64,000 bases of DNA from Porphyrobacter sp. LM 6. Its GTDB lineage: Bacteria; Pseudomonadota; Alphaproteobacteria; Sphingomonadales; Sphingomonadaceae. The stretch covers positions 2,666,001-2,730,000 of the forward strand of contig NZ_CP017113.1 in the NCBI RefSeq assembly GCF_001720465.1, written 5' to 3'. The notes under the pieces are model-generated. The model was given only the letters and a program-made list of their open reading frames with translations, was not told the origin of the DNA and did not search any database. Made by a program: the position numbers and the translations under genes. This document shows positions 35,035 to 43,681 of the stretch, piece by piece; position 1 is the stretch's first letter; every line of letters starts with the position of its first letter.

Positions 35035-35676
35035 TTACTGGCCAGCCGGACGCGAATGATTGGCAAGCCGCCCGAGAATGGCGGCGACATATTGGCGGGT
35101 CTCGCGGATATTGGGAACGCCCCCTGCCCGCTCGACCCGGCCGGGGCCGGCATTATAGGCTGCGAGCGCCTTTTCCAGATCGCCGCCGAACCGGTCGAGC
35201 TGTTCGCGCAGATAGCGCGCCCCGCCTTCGAGGTTCTGGTAGGGATCGTCCGAATTGACGCCGAGATAGCGCGCGGTGCCCGGCATCAGCTGCGCCAGAC
35301 CGCGCGCGCCGACGGGCGAGACCGCGTTTTCGTTCCAGCGGCTTTCCTGCCAAACCACCGCTTCGAGCAGGCTGGGGCTGAGATCAAACCGCGCGGCAAG
35401 ATCGGCAATCGTGGCGGCATAGCGCGTCGGAACCAGCGCGGCGTTGCGCGCGGGATCGGCAATGGCGTGATCGGGCAGGCCGGTGCCCTCGACCGACACG
35501 AGCGGAGCAGGCGCACCGGCAGCCCCGGCTTCGGGCACGGCGGCACGGCCTGCGAGCGGCCCTGCCACCCAGCGCGCGCCATCGGGGCCAAGTTCAAGCA
35601 CATCGGCCTGCGCCTCGACAGCGAGCCCGAACAGCAGAACAGCAATCGTGACGCGGCAAGCCGCGGCGAGAATCAT
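35035..35676 (-). CDS. virB1: VirB1-type lytic transglycosylase
   Basis: A 213-aa exported SLT-domain protein: signal peptide (1-24, ...EAQA), spacer (25-90), then the transglycosylase domain with catalytic Glu in AVVWQESRWN, the motif SPVGARGLAQLMPGTA, and NLEGGARYL...AAYNAGPGRV. It opens the peptidoglycan for the secretion apparatus. First gene of the operon; 35677-35871 upstream is non-coding and should hold the operon promoter. Confidence 0.95.
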   Translation of the reverse strand: MILAAACRVTIAVLLFGLAVEAQADVLELGPDGARWVAGPLAGRAAVPEAGAAGAPAPLVSVEGTGLPDHAIADPARNAALVPTRYAATIADLAARFDLSPSLLEAVVWQESRWNENAVSPVGARGLAQLMPGTARYLGVNSDDPYQNLEGGARYLREQLDRFGGDLEKALAAYNAGPGRVERAGGVPNIRETRQYVAAILGRLANHSRPAGQ

Positions 35677-35871
35677 CTCTCAGCCCTCCAGAGTGCGACC
35701 CCTTTGTCTAACCTAAATGACAGAGAGGTGACAGCCTTGTGCTGGCCTCTGGCCGATGCAGGTTGCGCGCGGAACGCAAAGCGGGCGGGCCGCCCCCTGG
35801 CAACCCGCCCGCAAGCGGCATCTGGATGCGACCCGAAGGGCCGCCATGCCTTTAAAGTAATATGTTGCGGA

Positions 35872-36267
35872 TCAGTTGCTCGCCGCGACGCGCACCGGGC
35901 CGAATTCGCCGCGCGCGAGCATCTTGAGCGCCTTGCGCGCCAGCCGCCGCGAATCGGTGGCGGTGCCATCGGCGGTGTCGAGTTCGATCACCTCGTGGCA
36001 TGCCGCCGCCTGTTCGAACGCAGCACGCGCCTTGGCTTCATCCCCTGCCTGCGCATAGGCAATGCCGAGATTGATCAGCACCGCCGGATCATGCGGGTTC
36101 GCCGCGCTGGCGCGTTCGAGCAGCGGGAGAGCCTGATCGGCACGACCGGCAGCCAGCGGTTGCGCCGCCAGATCACCCGCTTCGGCAGAAGCAGCCATGG
36201 CAGCCCCGTGCTCGATCTGCGGCAGCGGCGCGAAAACCAGCGCAAGTGCAAAGGCGGTGACGGACAT
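35872..36267 (-). CDS. Exported TPR protein
   Basis: A 131-aa protein with a signal peptide (about 1-25) and one to two tetratricopeptide repeats (LLERASAANPHDPAVLINLGIAYAQAGDEAKARAAFEQ region, about 50-90), then a C-terminal basic segment (DSRRLARKALKML). A GAGGGAG ribosome binding site supports ATG 36267. It is divergent from the lipoprotein/TonB receptor genes and shares with them a 309-bp regulatory region containing a Pho-box-like repeat. Confidence 0.75.
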   Translation of the reverse strand: MSVTAFALALVFAPLPQIEHGAAMAASAEAGDLAAQPLAAGRADQALPLLERASAANPHDPAVLINLGIAYAQAGDEAKARAAFEQAAACHEVIELDTADGTATDSRRLARKALKMLARGEFGPVRVAASN

Positions 36268-36338
36268 CGGCAAGTCTCCCTCTTCCAACGCTGTGCAGTG
36301 TGCCGGAGTCGGAATTGAAGTGCAACAAAACTGAAACA

Positions 36339-36356
36339 TTGTAATTTTTCTGTAAT
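36339..36356 (+). promoter_or_regulatory. Pho-box-like direct repeat between the TPR and lipoprotein genes
   Basis: TTGTAAT-N4-CTGTAAT, 7-mers at exactly 11-bp spacing, in the 36268-36576 divergent region. It fits the PhoB box pattern with T-A for T-C in both halves and points towards the lipoprotein gene. A further inverted repeat CAGTCAC-tgacac-GTGACTG lies at about 36459-36478. The rest of this 309-bp stretch has no other recognisable element. Confidence 0.45.
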
Positions 36357-36576
36357 GCAACGCATCAACACTTTGTTTTTGCCATGTAGTTTTGTGAAAA
36401 TCGCGCCAGCCTCGCCCTTGCCCGTCTTGTCATATTTGTCACGTTAAAGTCTTAGTTCAGTCACTGACACGTGACTGTAATCCTGCAAGAAATCTGTCAC
36501 GCCGCAACCCTACCGCACCTCCAAGCGCCGATTGGCCGCGCTTGTCCGATTCTCGGTTTTGCAGGGGATGCTCGCA

Positions 36577-38142
36577 GTGAAAAACGTTCAACGCCTTCTT
36601 GTTCTGGGTACCAGCCTTGTCGCTCTGGCAGGGTGCGGGGCCGATGAAATCGTCTCGCCGGGAACCGGCGGCAACATCATCATCAACAATCCCACGCCGA
36701 CCCCGACGCCGACCCCGACCCCCACGCCGACCCAGTCGCTGGTGACCCCGGCCGCCGGCTGTCCGACGATCGCCACCACGGGCGGGCTGATCGACGCCGG
36801 CACCATCACCGGCCCGACCGGCACCTATCGCGTTTGCCAGCTGCCCGCGCGCTTCACCTCCACCGACACCCTCGCTTACATCCGCGGCCTCGTTTACCAG
36901 ATCAACGGACGCGTCGAAGTCGGTACCGACCGCGGCTTTTCTAGCACTGGCACCACGATCACCCTTACCGTGGAGCCGGGCGTGATCTTCTTCGCGCAGC
37001 AGGATTCCTACCTCGTCGTGAACCGCGGCAACGCGATCCAGTCGAACGGCACGGCTGAACGTCCGATCATCTGGACCAGCCGCGACAACATCATCGGCCT
37101 TGCCAATGACAACAGCCAGCAGCAGTGGGGCGGCGTCGTGCTGCTCGGCCGCGCGCCGGTTTCGGATTGCTCGAACGGCGTGTTCAACACCGCCGCTGCG
37201 CCGACCAACAACGCGACCTGCGAAGGCCGCCTCGAAGGTGCGGCGGTCGCCACCCCGTTCGGCGGCGCCAACGCGGCGGACAGCTCGGGCTCGTTCCGCT
37301 TCAACCAGATCCGCTTCTCGGGCTTCGAACTCGCGCCCAACAACGAACTCCAGTCGCTGACCACGGGCGGCGTGGGCTCGGGCACCACGATCGAGAACCT
37401 CGTCTCGTTCAACAGCTCGGATGACGGCGTGGAATTCTTCGGCGGCGGCTTCAATCTCCGCAACCTCGCGGTGATCGGCGCTTCGGACGATTCGCTCGAC
37501 GTCGACACCGGCGCGCGCGTCAATGTCGACACCATGATCGCGGTGCAGCGTTCGACCACCGGTGACCGCCTGATCGAACTCGATTCGCCCAACGTGGCCG
37601 ACCGCACGCCGAGCAATGCCATCCCGCAGACCATCCTGCAGGTGAACAACTTCACCTATGGCGTGCGCGATGCCGCGCCGCAGGTGATCCAGGCGCGCGG
37701 CGGTGCGGCGCTCGGCCTTACCAACGGCGTGATCAATGCCGGCACCAACCACTGCTTCCAGATCGACGAGCCTGCGACCCTCGCGGCGATCATAGGGGTG
37801 GATTCGGTGGTCGGCGATTGCCCGGCGGTCGATCCGATCCGCGGCGGCGGCGGCAACACCAACGCCGATGTCGCCACCCGCATCAACGCTGGCACCAACA
37901 ACAACTTCGCCTTCGCCATCACGCTGACCAACAATGTGGTCAACGGCGCGGGCGAAACCGGCCGTACCGCCTTCAACGCCAACACCCGGTCGACCTTCTT
38001 CCCGACCCGGACCTTCATCGGTGCGATCCAGAACGCCGCGGCGCTGACCACCATCTTCGGCAATTGGACCTGCAACTCGACGATCCAGAACTTCAGCAGC
38101 GCGACCGGTTCCTGCACCTCGCTGCCGGTCTATCCGGCCTGA
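36577..38142 (+). CDS. Large outer-membrane-type lipoprotein with (PT)n linker
   Basis: A 521-aa lipoprotein. GTG 36577 gives MKNVQRLLVLGTSLVALAGC with a good lipobox (LAGC, Cys20); an ATG 9 bp earlier is possible. After the Cys comes a linker with six to seven Pro-Thr repeats (about 37-51), then a ~460-residue Gly/Asn/Thr-rich region with recurring TIENLV / LRNLAV / NNVVNG segments, suggesting a right-handed beta-helix or similar beta solenoid. Gene order (lipoprotein, then TonB receptor) suggests a surface partner of the receptor, in the manner of SusD-like or other receptor-associated lipoproteins; the ligand is unknown. Confidence 0.75.
   Translation: MKNVQRLLVLGTSLVALAGCGADEIVSPGTGGNIIINNPTPTPTPTPTPTPTQSLVTPAAGCPTIATTGGLIDAGTITGPTGTYRVCQLPARFTSTDTLAYIRGLVYQINGRVEVGTDRGFSSTGTTITLTVEPGVIFFAQQDSYLVVNRGNAIQSNGTAERPIIWTSRDNIIGLANDNSQQQWGGVVLLGRAPVSDCSNGVFNTAAAPTNNATCEGRLEGAAVATPFGGANAADSSGSFRFNQIRFSGFELAPNNELQSLTTGGVGSGTTIENLVSFNSSDDGVEFFGGGFNLRNLAVIGASDDSLDVDTGARVNVDTMIAVQRSTTGDRLIELDSPNVADRTPSNAIPQTILQVNNFTYGVRDAAPQVIQARGGAALGLTNGVINAGTNHCFQIDEPATLAAIIGVDSVVGDCPAVDPIRGGGGNTNADVATRINAGTNNNFAFAITLTNNVVNGAGETGRTAFNANTRSTFFPTRTFIGAIQNAAALTTIFGNWTCNSTIQNFSSATGSCTSLPVYPA
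36685..36735 (+). repeat. CCNACG/CCGACC tandem hexamers coding Pro-Thr repeats
   Basis: About seven tandem CC(C/G)AC(G/C)CCGAC-type units encode the PTPTPTPTPTPTPT linker of the lipoprotein. Such arrays can change length by slippage. Confidence 0.7.
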
Positions 38143-38165
38143 GGCTCGAGCCTGTGACACCTATC

Positions 38166-38204
38166 GGGGGAGACGCCGCCACAGCGCTGCGCCTCCCCCA
38201 TTTT
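38166..38204 (+). terminator. Terminator/attenuator between lipoprotein and TonB receptor genes
   Basis: GGGGGAG...CTCCCCC stem (with inner CGC/GCG pairs) followed by ATTTT. It lies 24 bp after the lipoprotein stop and 40 bp before the receptor ATG, so receptor expression depends on read-through or on a promoter inside the short gap. Confidence 0.75.
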
Positions 38205-38244
38205 CGCATTCTAGACTGACCCAATAACGAGAAAGTCCTCACCC

Positions 38245-40986
38245 ATGTTGACCCGCACGCGCCTTGCAGGGCTGCTGCTCCTCACCACCTCGCTGACCTT
38301 GCCGTCGGTGCTCCACGCCCAGGATATGCCGCAGGACGAAGCTCCCGCCGATACCGAGGCGCTGGAAGCCGAGGCGCCGCAGGACGAGGCAGCACCGGAC
38401 GAGGCTCCGGCCGAGGACCTCCAGAGCGCCGATGTCTCGCTGCCCGGCGGCGGGATCATCGTCACGGGCCGGCGCAACCGCGATCCGGCACGCAATTCGG
38501 GTCAGGTGCTGAGCGTACTGAGCGAAGCCGACATCGCCCGCACCGGCGAAGGCGACATCGCCGGCGCGCTCGGACGGGTCAGCGGCCTTTCGCTGGTCGG
38601 CAATGGCCGCGTCTTCGTGCGCGGTCTGGGCGATCGCTACTCGCTCGCGCTGCTCAACGGCCTTCCCCTGCCCAGCCCCGAACCGCTGAGCCGCGTCGTG
38701 CCGCTCGATATCTTCCCGACCAGCGTGATCGCCTCGAGCCTCGTGCAGAAGACCTATTCGGCCAACTTCCCGGGCGAATTCGGCGGCGGGGTGATCAACC
38801 TCACCACCAAGGCGATCCCGACCGAGGACTTCCTTACGCTCAGCTTCACCGGCAGCGGCGATACCGAAACCACTTTCCAGAACGGTCTGACCTATTTCGG
38901 ATCGAATCTCGACACCTTCGGCTTCGACAATGGCAACCGCGATTTCCCGACCGCGCTGCAAGCCCTGATCGCCGATGGCACCCGCATCAACGACGCCTCG
39001 ACCGCGGCACAGCGCGAGCTCGCCGGGCAGATCATGCCGCTCAACCTCGTGACGCTGCAAAAGAACGATGTGCTCCCGATGAACTTTTCCGCCAGCATCA
39101 CCGGCGGCGGTTCGTTCGAGGTGGGTGATGGCAACTACCTCGGCATCATCGCCACCGCCGGGATCACCAACACCTGGCGCAACCGCAATGTCACCAGTCA
39201 GCAGTTCGGCGATGCCGAAGCGGGCCAGATCCTGTTCGATTCGCAGAACTTCATCACCGACAATAAGGTGCTGGTGAACGGCTTGATCGGCGTGGGCCTC
39301 GATATCGGCGAGCACACCATCCGCTGGACTAACCTCTACATCCGCGACACGCTCAAGACCGCGCGGCTTGCGACCGGCACCGACAGCTTCACCGATGTCG
39401 CCCGCCCGTTCGATTTCCAGACCCAGCAGACCGGCTGGTTCGAACGCCAGCTGATGGATTCGCAGCTGGTAGCCGAATTCAATTTTGACCGGTTCGAGCT
39501 GGATCTGCGCGGCGGCTATGCCCGCACCGACCGCGAGGCGCCCTACAACGCCATCGTTCCCTACATCCGCACCAACATCCCCAACGACCCGTTCGGCAAC
39601 CTTTTCGTGGTCGATGTCGGCGCGCTGGTCGGCGGGACCGAGCGCATTCAGGTCGGCTTTGAAGACCTGACCGAGGAACTGTGGTTCGGAGGCGCGGACG
39701 TGACCCTTGAAGTCACCGACAAGCTCTCGCTGACCGCGGGTTACAGCTATTCGGACACCGCGCGCCGCTCGCTGTCGTTCATCATCCGTCCGCTGGTGGG
39801 CTCCTCGGCCGAGTTCACCACCGCGCTGCGGGCGCTGGGCCTGCGCCAGCCGGGGCAGATCTTCAACGAGGCGACCCTCGGCTCGCTGCCTGACGGCACG
39901 CCGCTCTTCAACATCACCGTCTCCGACCCGACGCCCTTCCCGGTGTTCGATGCCGCGCTGACAATCCACGCCGGCTATGGCCTTGCGCGTTACCGCCCGA
40001 CCGATCGCCTCTCGATCGAGGCCGGCCTGCGTTACGAGGACGGGCTCCAGTCTGCCGCGCCCGATCCGACCTTCGGCGGCACCAACCTCGCCAACCCGAC
40101 GCTGATCGCCAATGATTACTTCCTGCCCTCGGCGACGATCACGTGGGAAGCGATCGACGATCTGCAGCTGCGCCTTTCGGCCTCGCAGACGATCGCCCGC
40201 CCGCAGTTCCGCGAGCTGGTGGAGCAGACCTATTTCGATCCGGAATCGAACCGCCGTTTCCGCGGCAACCCGTTCCTGCAGGACAGCGAGCTGATCAACC
40301 TCGAAGCGCGCGCCGAATACTACATGGGCGGGCCGAACCGGGTGAGCCTTGCGGGCTTCTACAAGGAAATCGAAAACCCGATCGAAAACTTCCTGATCAC
40401 CGCGCCGGGGATCATCGAAACCAGCTACGCCAACGCGCCCAAGGCCGAGCTCTACGGCGGCGAGTTGGACGTTGCCTACGGGATCGACCTTGCGGACTGG
40501 GGCAGCTTCTTCGAGACCAAGCAGTTCCTGATCCTCGCCAACTACACCTACACCCAGTCGAGCATTTCGGTGGGGCCGACCGATCTGGCCCCGATCCCGG
40601 GCGCAACCGGACAGCTGGCCAACCAGCTGTTCGACAATGGCGCGCCGCTGGTCGGCCAGTCGGACCATGTCGCCAATATCTCGTTCGGGATCGAGGACAC
40701 CGACAAGGTCCAGCAGCTTACTTTGCTGTTCAACTACGCGAGCGAGCGGGTCACCCTTCGCGGTGGCGCACTGCCTGATGTGGTCGAGGATCCGGGCCTG
40801 ACCATCGATCTGGTCGCGCGTTCGGAAGTGAAGCTGGGCGGCGTACCGCTCGAACTGAGCTTCGAGGCACGCAACCTGACCGGCCGCGACAACTTCGAAT
40901 TCCAGGCGATCAACGGCAATCGCGCCGAGATCAACACCTTCGACGTTGGCACCAGCTTTGCGATTGGTGTGAAGGCTGAATTCTGA
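38245..40986 (+). CDS. TonB-dependent outer-membrane receptor
   Basis: A 913-aa receptor. Signal peptide (1-25, ...VLHAQ), an acidic Ala/Glu/Asp region, a TonB-box-like segment GGGIIVTGRR (about 70-80), plug domain with RVFVRGLGDRYSLALLNG and FPGEFGGGVINLTTK, then a ~700-residue beta barrel ending in Phe (VKAEF). It imports a ligand across the outer membrane using TonB energy. Linked with a lipoprotein, a TPR protein and an OmpR-type regulator; Pho-box-like repeats nearby hint at a phosphorus-containing ligand, which is inference. Confidence 0.92.
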   Translation: MLTRTRLAGLLLLTTSLTLPSVLHAQDMPQDEAPADTEALEAEAPQDEAAPDEAPAEDLQSADVSLPGGGIIVTGRRNRDPARNSGQVLSVLSEADIARTGEGDIAGALGRVSGLSLVGNGRVFVRGLGDRYSLALLNGLPLPSPEPLSRVVPLDIFPTSVIASSLVQKTYSANFPGEFGGGVINLTTKAIPTEDFLTLSFTGSGDTETTFQNGLTYFGSNLDTFGFDNGNRDFPTALQALIADGTRINDASTAAQRELAGQIMPLNLVTLQKNDVLPMNFSASITGGGSFEVGDGNYLGIIATAGITNTWRNRNVTSQQFGDAEAGQILFDSQNFITDNKVLVNGLIGVGLDIGEHTIRWTNLYIRDTLKTARLATGTDSFTDVARPFDFQTQQTGWFERQLMDSQLVAEFNFDRFELDLRGGYARTDREAPYNAIVPYIRTNIPNDPFGNLFVVDVGALVGGTERIQVGFEDLTEELWFGGADVTLEVTDKLSLTAGYSYSDTARRSLSFIIRPLVGSSAEFTTALRALGLRQPGQIFNEATLGSLPDGTPLFNITVSDPTPFPVFDAALTIHAGYGLARYRPTDRLSIEAGLRYEDGLQSAAPDPTFGGTNLANPTLIANDYFLPSATITWEAIDDLQLRLSASQTIARPQFRELVEQTYFDPESNRRFRGNPFLQDSELINLEARAEYYMGGPNRVSLAGFYKEIENPIENFLITAPGIIETSYANAPKAELYGGELDVAYGIDLADWGSFFETKQFLILANYTYTQSSISVGPTDLAPIPGATGQLANQLFDNGAPLVGQSDHVANISFGIEDTDKVQQLTLLFNYASERVTLRGGALPDVVEDPGLTIDLVARSEVKLGGVPLELSFEARNLTGRDNFEFQAINGNRAEINTFDVGTSFAIGVKAEF

Positions 40987-40992
40987 TGCGGG

Positions 40993-41017
40993 AGGGGCGG
41001 AGCAATCCGCCCCTTTC
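40993..41017 (+). terminator. Terminator after the TonB receptor
   Basis: AGGGGCGGA-gcaa-TCCGCCCCT, a 9-bp perfect stem with a GNRA-type tetraloop followed by a short TT. It begins 7 bp after the stop codon. Confidence 0.7.
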
Positions 41018-41105
41018 GTCACCCCGCGCCTGACACGGGGTTAGGCTCTCTTCGGACCAGACCCGGAAAAAGTCAGCCAAGCCCCGTGTCAGGCACGGGG
41101 CGACG
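41017..41105. repeat. Paired inverted repeat (CGTC-ended palindromic element, type 1)
   Basis: Left arm 41017-41040 and right arm 41082-41105 are inverted copies (22 of 24 bases), built on CCTGACACGGGG. Both outer ends are CGTC. The spacer is 41 bp. It lies between the TonB receptor and the regulator gene, convergent to each other. Confidence 0.8.
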
Positions 41106-41126
41106 AGGCTTGGGATTAGTGTCCGT

Positions 41127-41801
41127 TCACCCCAGATCGAAGACGTAGCCGAGCGAACGCACGGTGCGCAGCGGGTTGCCGCCGCCCGACGCCTTGATCG
41201 CGCGGCGGAGGCGGCCGATCCACACATCGACGGTGCGTTCGTCAATCGGGGGTTCGCGCTTGCCGAGACCGCCGATCAGATCCTCGCGCGTCAGCACGCG
41301 GTTGGGGTTTTCGGCGAAGTAGCGCAGCAGGCGGAATTCGTTGGGGCGCAGCACGATCGGCACGCCGTTCCAGCGCGCCTGCAAAGCGGCCATATCGATC
41401 ACCAGCGCGCCGCGTTCGAACAGGCGGGTGGCATTACGCTCGGTGCCACGCGATTGCAGCGCGAGCACCCGGTCGAGCACGGCGGTGCGGGTGAGCGGGC
41501 CGATCACATAATCATCCGCCCCGGCACGCAGCGCGCGGCGACGGTCTTCCGCATCATCGGCTTCGAGGACCATGGTCACATGCGCGTCAGCCGTGCGCGG
41601 ATCGGCGCGCAGGCGGCGGCACAGCTCTAGCCCGGCAAGATCAGGCAGCACCCAGTCGACGAAGGCCCACATCGGCCCTTCGACCAGCCGCTTCGGCCCG
41701 TCCGGCCCCAGCCGGTCGAAGGTGAAACAGCGGTGATCGTGGACGAAATCCTCAAGGCTTTCACCCAGATCGCTGGTCAGGAAGATATTGACGACATCCA
41801 T
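41127..41801 (-). CDS. Atypical OmpR/PhoB-type response regulator
   Basis: A 224-aa protein. The receiver domain (1-~115) has the phosphoacceptor region FVDWVLPDLAG (Asp49), but the N-terminal acidic pair is reduced (LTSDLGES) and the conserved Lys is Gly101 (DDYVIGP instead of DDYVxKP). The C-terminal winged helix is normal: RPNEFRLLRYFAENPNRVLTR and DERTVDVWIGRLRRAI...VRSLGYVF. ATG 41801 was chosen; a GTG at 41825 is possible. Phosphorylation may be altered or unnecessary. No kinase gene adjoins. Pho-box-like repeats lie just upstream. Confidence 0.85.
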   Translation of the reverse strand: MDVVNIFLTSDLGESLEDFVHDHRCFTFDRLGPDGPKRLVEGPMWAFVDWVLPDLAGLELCRRLRADPRTADAHVTMVLEADDAEDRRRALRAGADDYVIGPLTRTAVLDRVLALQSRGTERNATRLFERGALVIDMAALQARWNGVPIVLRPNEFRLLRYFAENPNRVLTREDLIGGLGKREPPIDERTVDVWIGRLRRAIKASGGGNPLRTVRSLGYVFDLG

Positions 41802-41840
41802 GTTGCGATTGCCCCGGTTCTCCACCGGATTGACCGAACG

Positions 41841-41858
41841 ATGTGACGCGATTGTGAC
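41841..41858 (+). promoter_or_regulatory. Pho-box-like repeats upstream of the OmpR-type regulator
   Basis: ATGTGAC-N4-TTGTGAC at exact 11-bp spacing, followed by two more TGTAAC units at 41861 and 41874. Four TGTRAC units fall within 38 bp directly upstream of the regulator start (41801), on the opposite strand, suggesting autoregulation. Confidence 0.45.
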
Positions 41859-41891
41859 TATGTAACCTGCGGATGTAACAATTCTGGGCGG

Positions 41892-42917
41892 TTACGGTGC
41901 GAGCAACGAAACCTTGTCCATCGCCGGCATAGGCATCCCCATGCCGGTCGGGAATTTGGGGCGATAGGGCGCTTCCAGCGCTGCGATTTCCTCGCCCGTC
42001 AGCGTGATGTCGAGTGCGGAGACGGCATCGGCGATGTGCGCCGGCTTGGTCGCGCCGATGATCGGGGCGGTGACCTGCGGCTTGGTGAAGTGCCACGCCA
42101 GCGCGAGGCTCGCCATCGGCACCCCGCGCGCGGTGGCGAGGCGCTGCACCGCGTCCACCACCGCCTGATCCGCCGCATCCTCGGCATTGTAGAGCGCCTT
42201 GCCGACCACATCCGTGGTGCTGCGCACGGTATCCTCGCCCCATGGCCGGGTCAGCCGCCCGCGCGCGAGCGGACTCCACGGGATCACGCCCACGCCTTCG
42301 GCGGCGCACAGCGGGAGCATCTCGCGCTCCTCCTCGCGGTAGAGCAGATTGAGCTGGTTCTGCATGGAAATGAACCGCGTCCAGCCATTGGCGCGCGCCA
42401 CTTCCTGCGCGCGGGCGAACTGCCACGCATACATCGAGGACGCGCCGATATAGCGCGCCTTGCCCTCCTTCACGATGTCGTGCAGCGCCTCCATCGTCTC
42501 CTCGATGGGCGTCACGTCATCCCAGCGGTGGATCTGGAACAGGTCGACATAATCCATGCCCATCCGCGCGAGGCTGTCGTCGATCGCCTGGAAAAGCGCC
42601 TTCCTCGACAGCGCACCGCAATTGGGGGCGTTGCGCCACACGCCGAAGGCCTTGGTGGCGACCACGATCTCGTCACGCCGCGCCATTTCCTTGAGCAGCT
42701 TGCCGGTGATCTCTTCCGAGGTGCCGCCCGAATAGATGTTGGCGGTGTCGAAGAAGTTGATCCCCGCCTCCAGCGCCTCGCGGAAGAACGGCCGCGCGGC
42801 ATCCTCGCCCAGCAGCCAGTCGCCGTGCCAGCCCTTCGAGGTATCGCCATAGGACATGCAGCCAAGGCACAGCCGCGAAACGGTGAGGCCCGATCGGCCG
42901 AGGCGGGTGAATTGCAT
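41892..42917 (-). CDS. Aldo/keto reductase
   Basis: A 341-aa (beta/alpha)8 NADPH-dependent reductase. The catalytic tetrad is visible: Asp and Tyr in NFFDTANIYSGGTSE, Lys in VVATKAFGV and His in FQIHRWDDV; a nucleotide-binding segment PIIGATKPAHI is near the end. Start MQFTRLGRSGLTVSR (42917) was chosen; ribosome binding site GAAGGAGAA. Similar to YajO/Tas-like enzymes that reduce aldehydes or ketones. It is followed on the same strand by nothing for 90 bp and preceded by an SDR after 13 bp. Confidence 0.92.
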   Translation of the reverse strand: MQFTRLGRSGLTVSRLCLGCMSYGDTSKGWHGDWLLGEDAARPFFREALEAGINFFDTANIYSGGTSEEITGKLLKEMARRDEIVVATKAFGVWRNAPNCGALSRKALFQAIDDSLARMGMDYVDLFQIHRWDDVTPIEETMEALHDIVKEGKARYIGASSMYAWQFARAQEVARANGWTRFISMQNQLNLLYREEEREMLPLCAAEGVGVIPWSPLARGRLTRPWGEDTVRSTTDVVGKALYNAEDAADQAVVDAVQRLATARGVPMASLALAWHFTKPQVTAPIIGATKPAHIADAVSALDITLTGEEIAALEAPYRPKFPTGMGMPMPAMDKVSLLAP

Positions 42918-42930
42918 GGATCGTTCTCCT

Positions 42931-43671
42931 TCAGGAGAGGGTGAGGCCGCCGTCGACCACCAGTGTCTGCCCGGTGATGTAGGCGCTGAGCGGCGAGGCA
43001 AGGAACAGCGCGGCGCCGGCCATATCTTCGGGCGTACCCATGCGGCGCAGCGGGATCGACTTGAGGCTCGCTTCGAGGCGCTCGGGGTGATCGGTGGTGA
43101 CGCTGGTGAGCTTGGTCGGCACCAGCCCCGGGGCGATGCCGTTGACCCGGATGCCGTCGCGCGCCCAAGCCTCGCCCAGCGTCTTGGTGAGGCTCGCTGC
43201 GCCCGCCTTCGACGCCGCATAGGCGGGCGTGCCGATGGTCGATTTGAACGCCGCGACAGAGGAGACGATAATGATCGCGCCCTTGCTTGCTGCCAGCGCG
43301 GGGTGGAAGGCGCGGGCGACATCCATCACCGAATTGAGGTTGATGTCGACCACCGCATCCCAGCCCTCGCGGGTGAACTCCTGCCGCCCGTAGCGCACCG
43401 TGCCTTGGGAGAGCACCAGCACATCGAGCGGGCCGAACTCCGCCGCCAGCCGCTGCGCCGCGTCGCGGTCGAACAGGTCGATCTGGCGGTAGGAAAGGCC
43501 GGTGAAGTCGCTGTCCTCGGCCTCGCAATAATCGCCTTCGTCAGGCCGCGTGCCGGTGACGGTGACAATTGCTCCGCGCGCGCGGAAGCCGTGAGCGATG
43601 CCGTTCCCGATCCCGCTCGACCCGCCGATGACGAGGACGCGTTTGCCGGTAAAGTCGAGCGGTTCGGTCAT
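42931..43671 (-). CDS. Short-chain dehydrogenase/reductase
   Basis: A 246-aa classical SDR. The cofactor motif is VIGGSSGIGNGIA (about 16-28), the structural NNAG-equivalent is LSQGTV (atypical), and the active site is Ser in IIVSSVAAF and TyrxxxLys in PAYAASKAG. The C-terminus GQTLVVDGGLTLS is typical. It oxidises or reduces a small alcohol/ketone. In an operon-like row with the acyl-CoA dehydrogenase (10 bp) and aldo/keto reductase (13 bp). Confidence 0.92.
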   Translation of the reverse strand: MTEPLDFTGKRVLVIGGSSGIGNGIAHGFRARGAIVTVTGTRPDEGDYCEAEDSDFTGLSYRQIDLFDRDAAQRLAAEFGPLDVLVLSQGTVRYGRQEFTREGWDAVVDINLNSVMDVARAFHPALAASKGAIIIVSSVAAFKSTIGTPAYAASKAGAASLTKTLGEAWARDGIRVNGIAPGLVPTKLTSVTTDHPERLEASLKSIPLRRMGTPEDMAGAALFLASPLSAYITGQTLVVDGGLTLS

Positions 43672-43681
43672 GTCAGGTCCC

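Noticed and set aside
27806..35676. Integrative conjugative element around the virB operon
   Set aside because: No integrase, relaxase, coupling protein, or direct-repeat attachment sites seen; the tRNA-Arg at 22.9 kb has no duplicated 3' end nearby.
36427..36442. Pho box TTGTCAT...TTGTCAC before the lipoprotein gene
   Set aside because: The two half-sites are 9 bp apart instead of the 11 bp required.
36463..36476. Third parS site (GACACGTGAC)
   Set aside because: Shares only the CACGTG core; flanks do not match the ParB consensus.
38239..41022. 927-aa minus-strand frame opposite the TonB receptor
   Set aside because: Mirror frame of a clearly real receptor gene.
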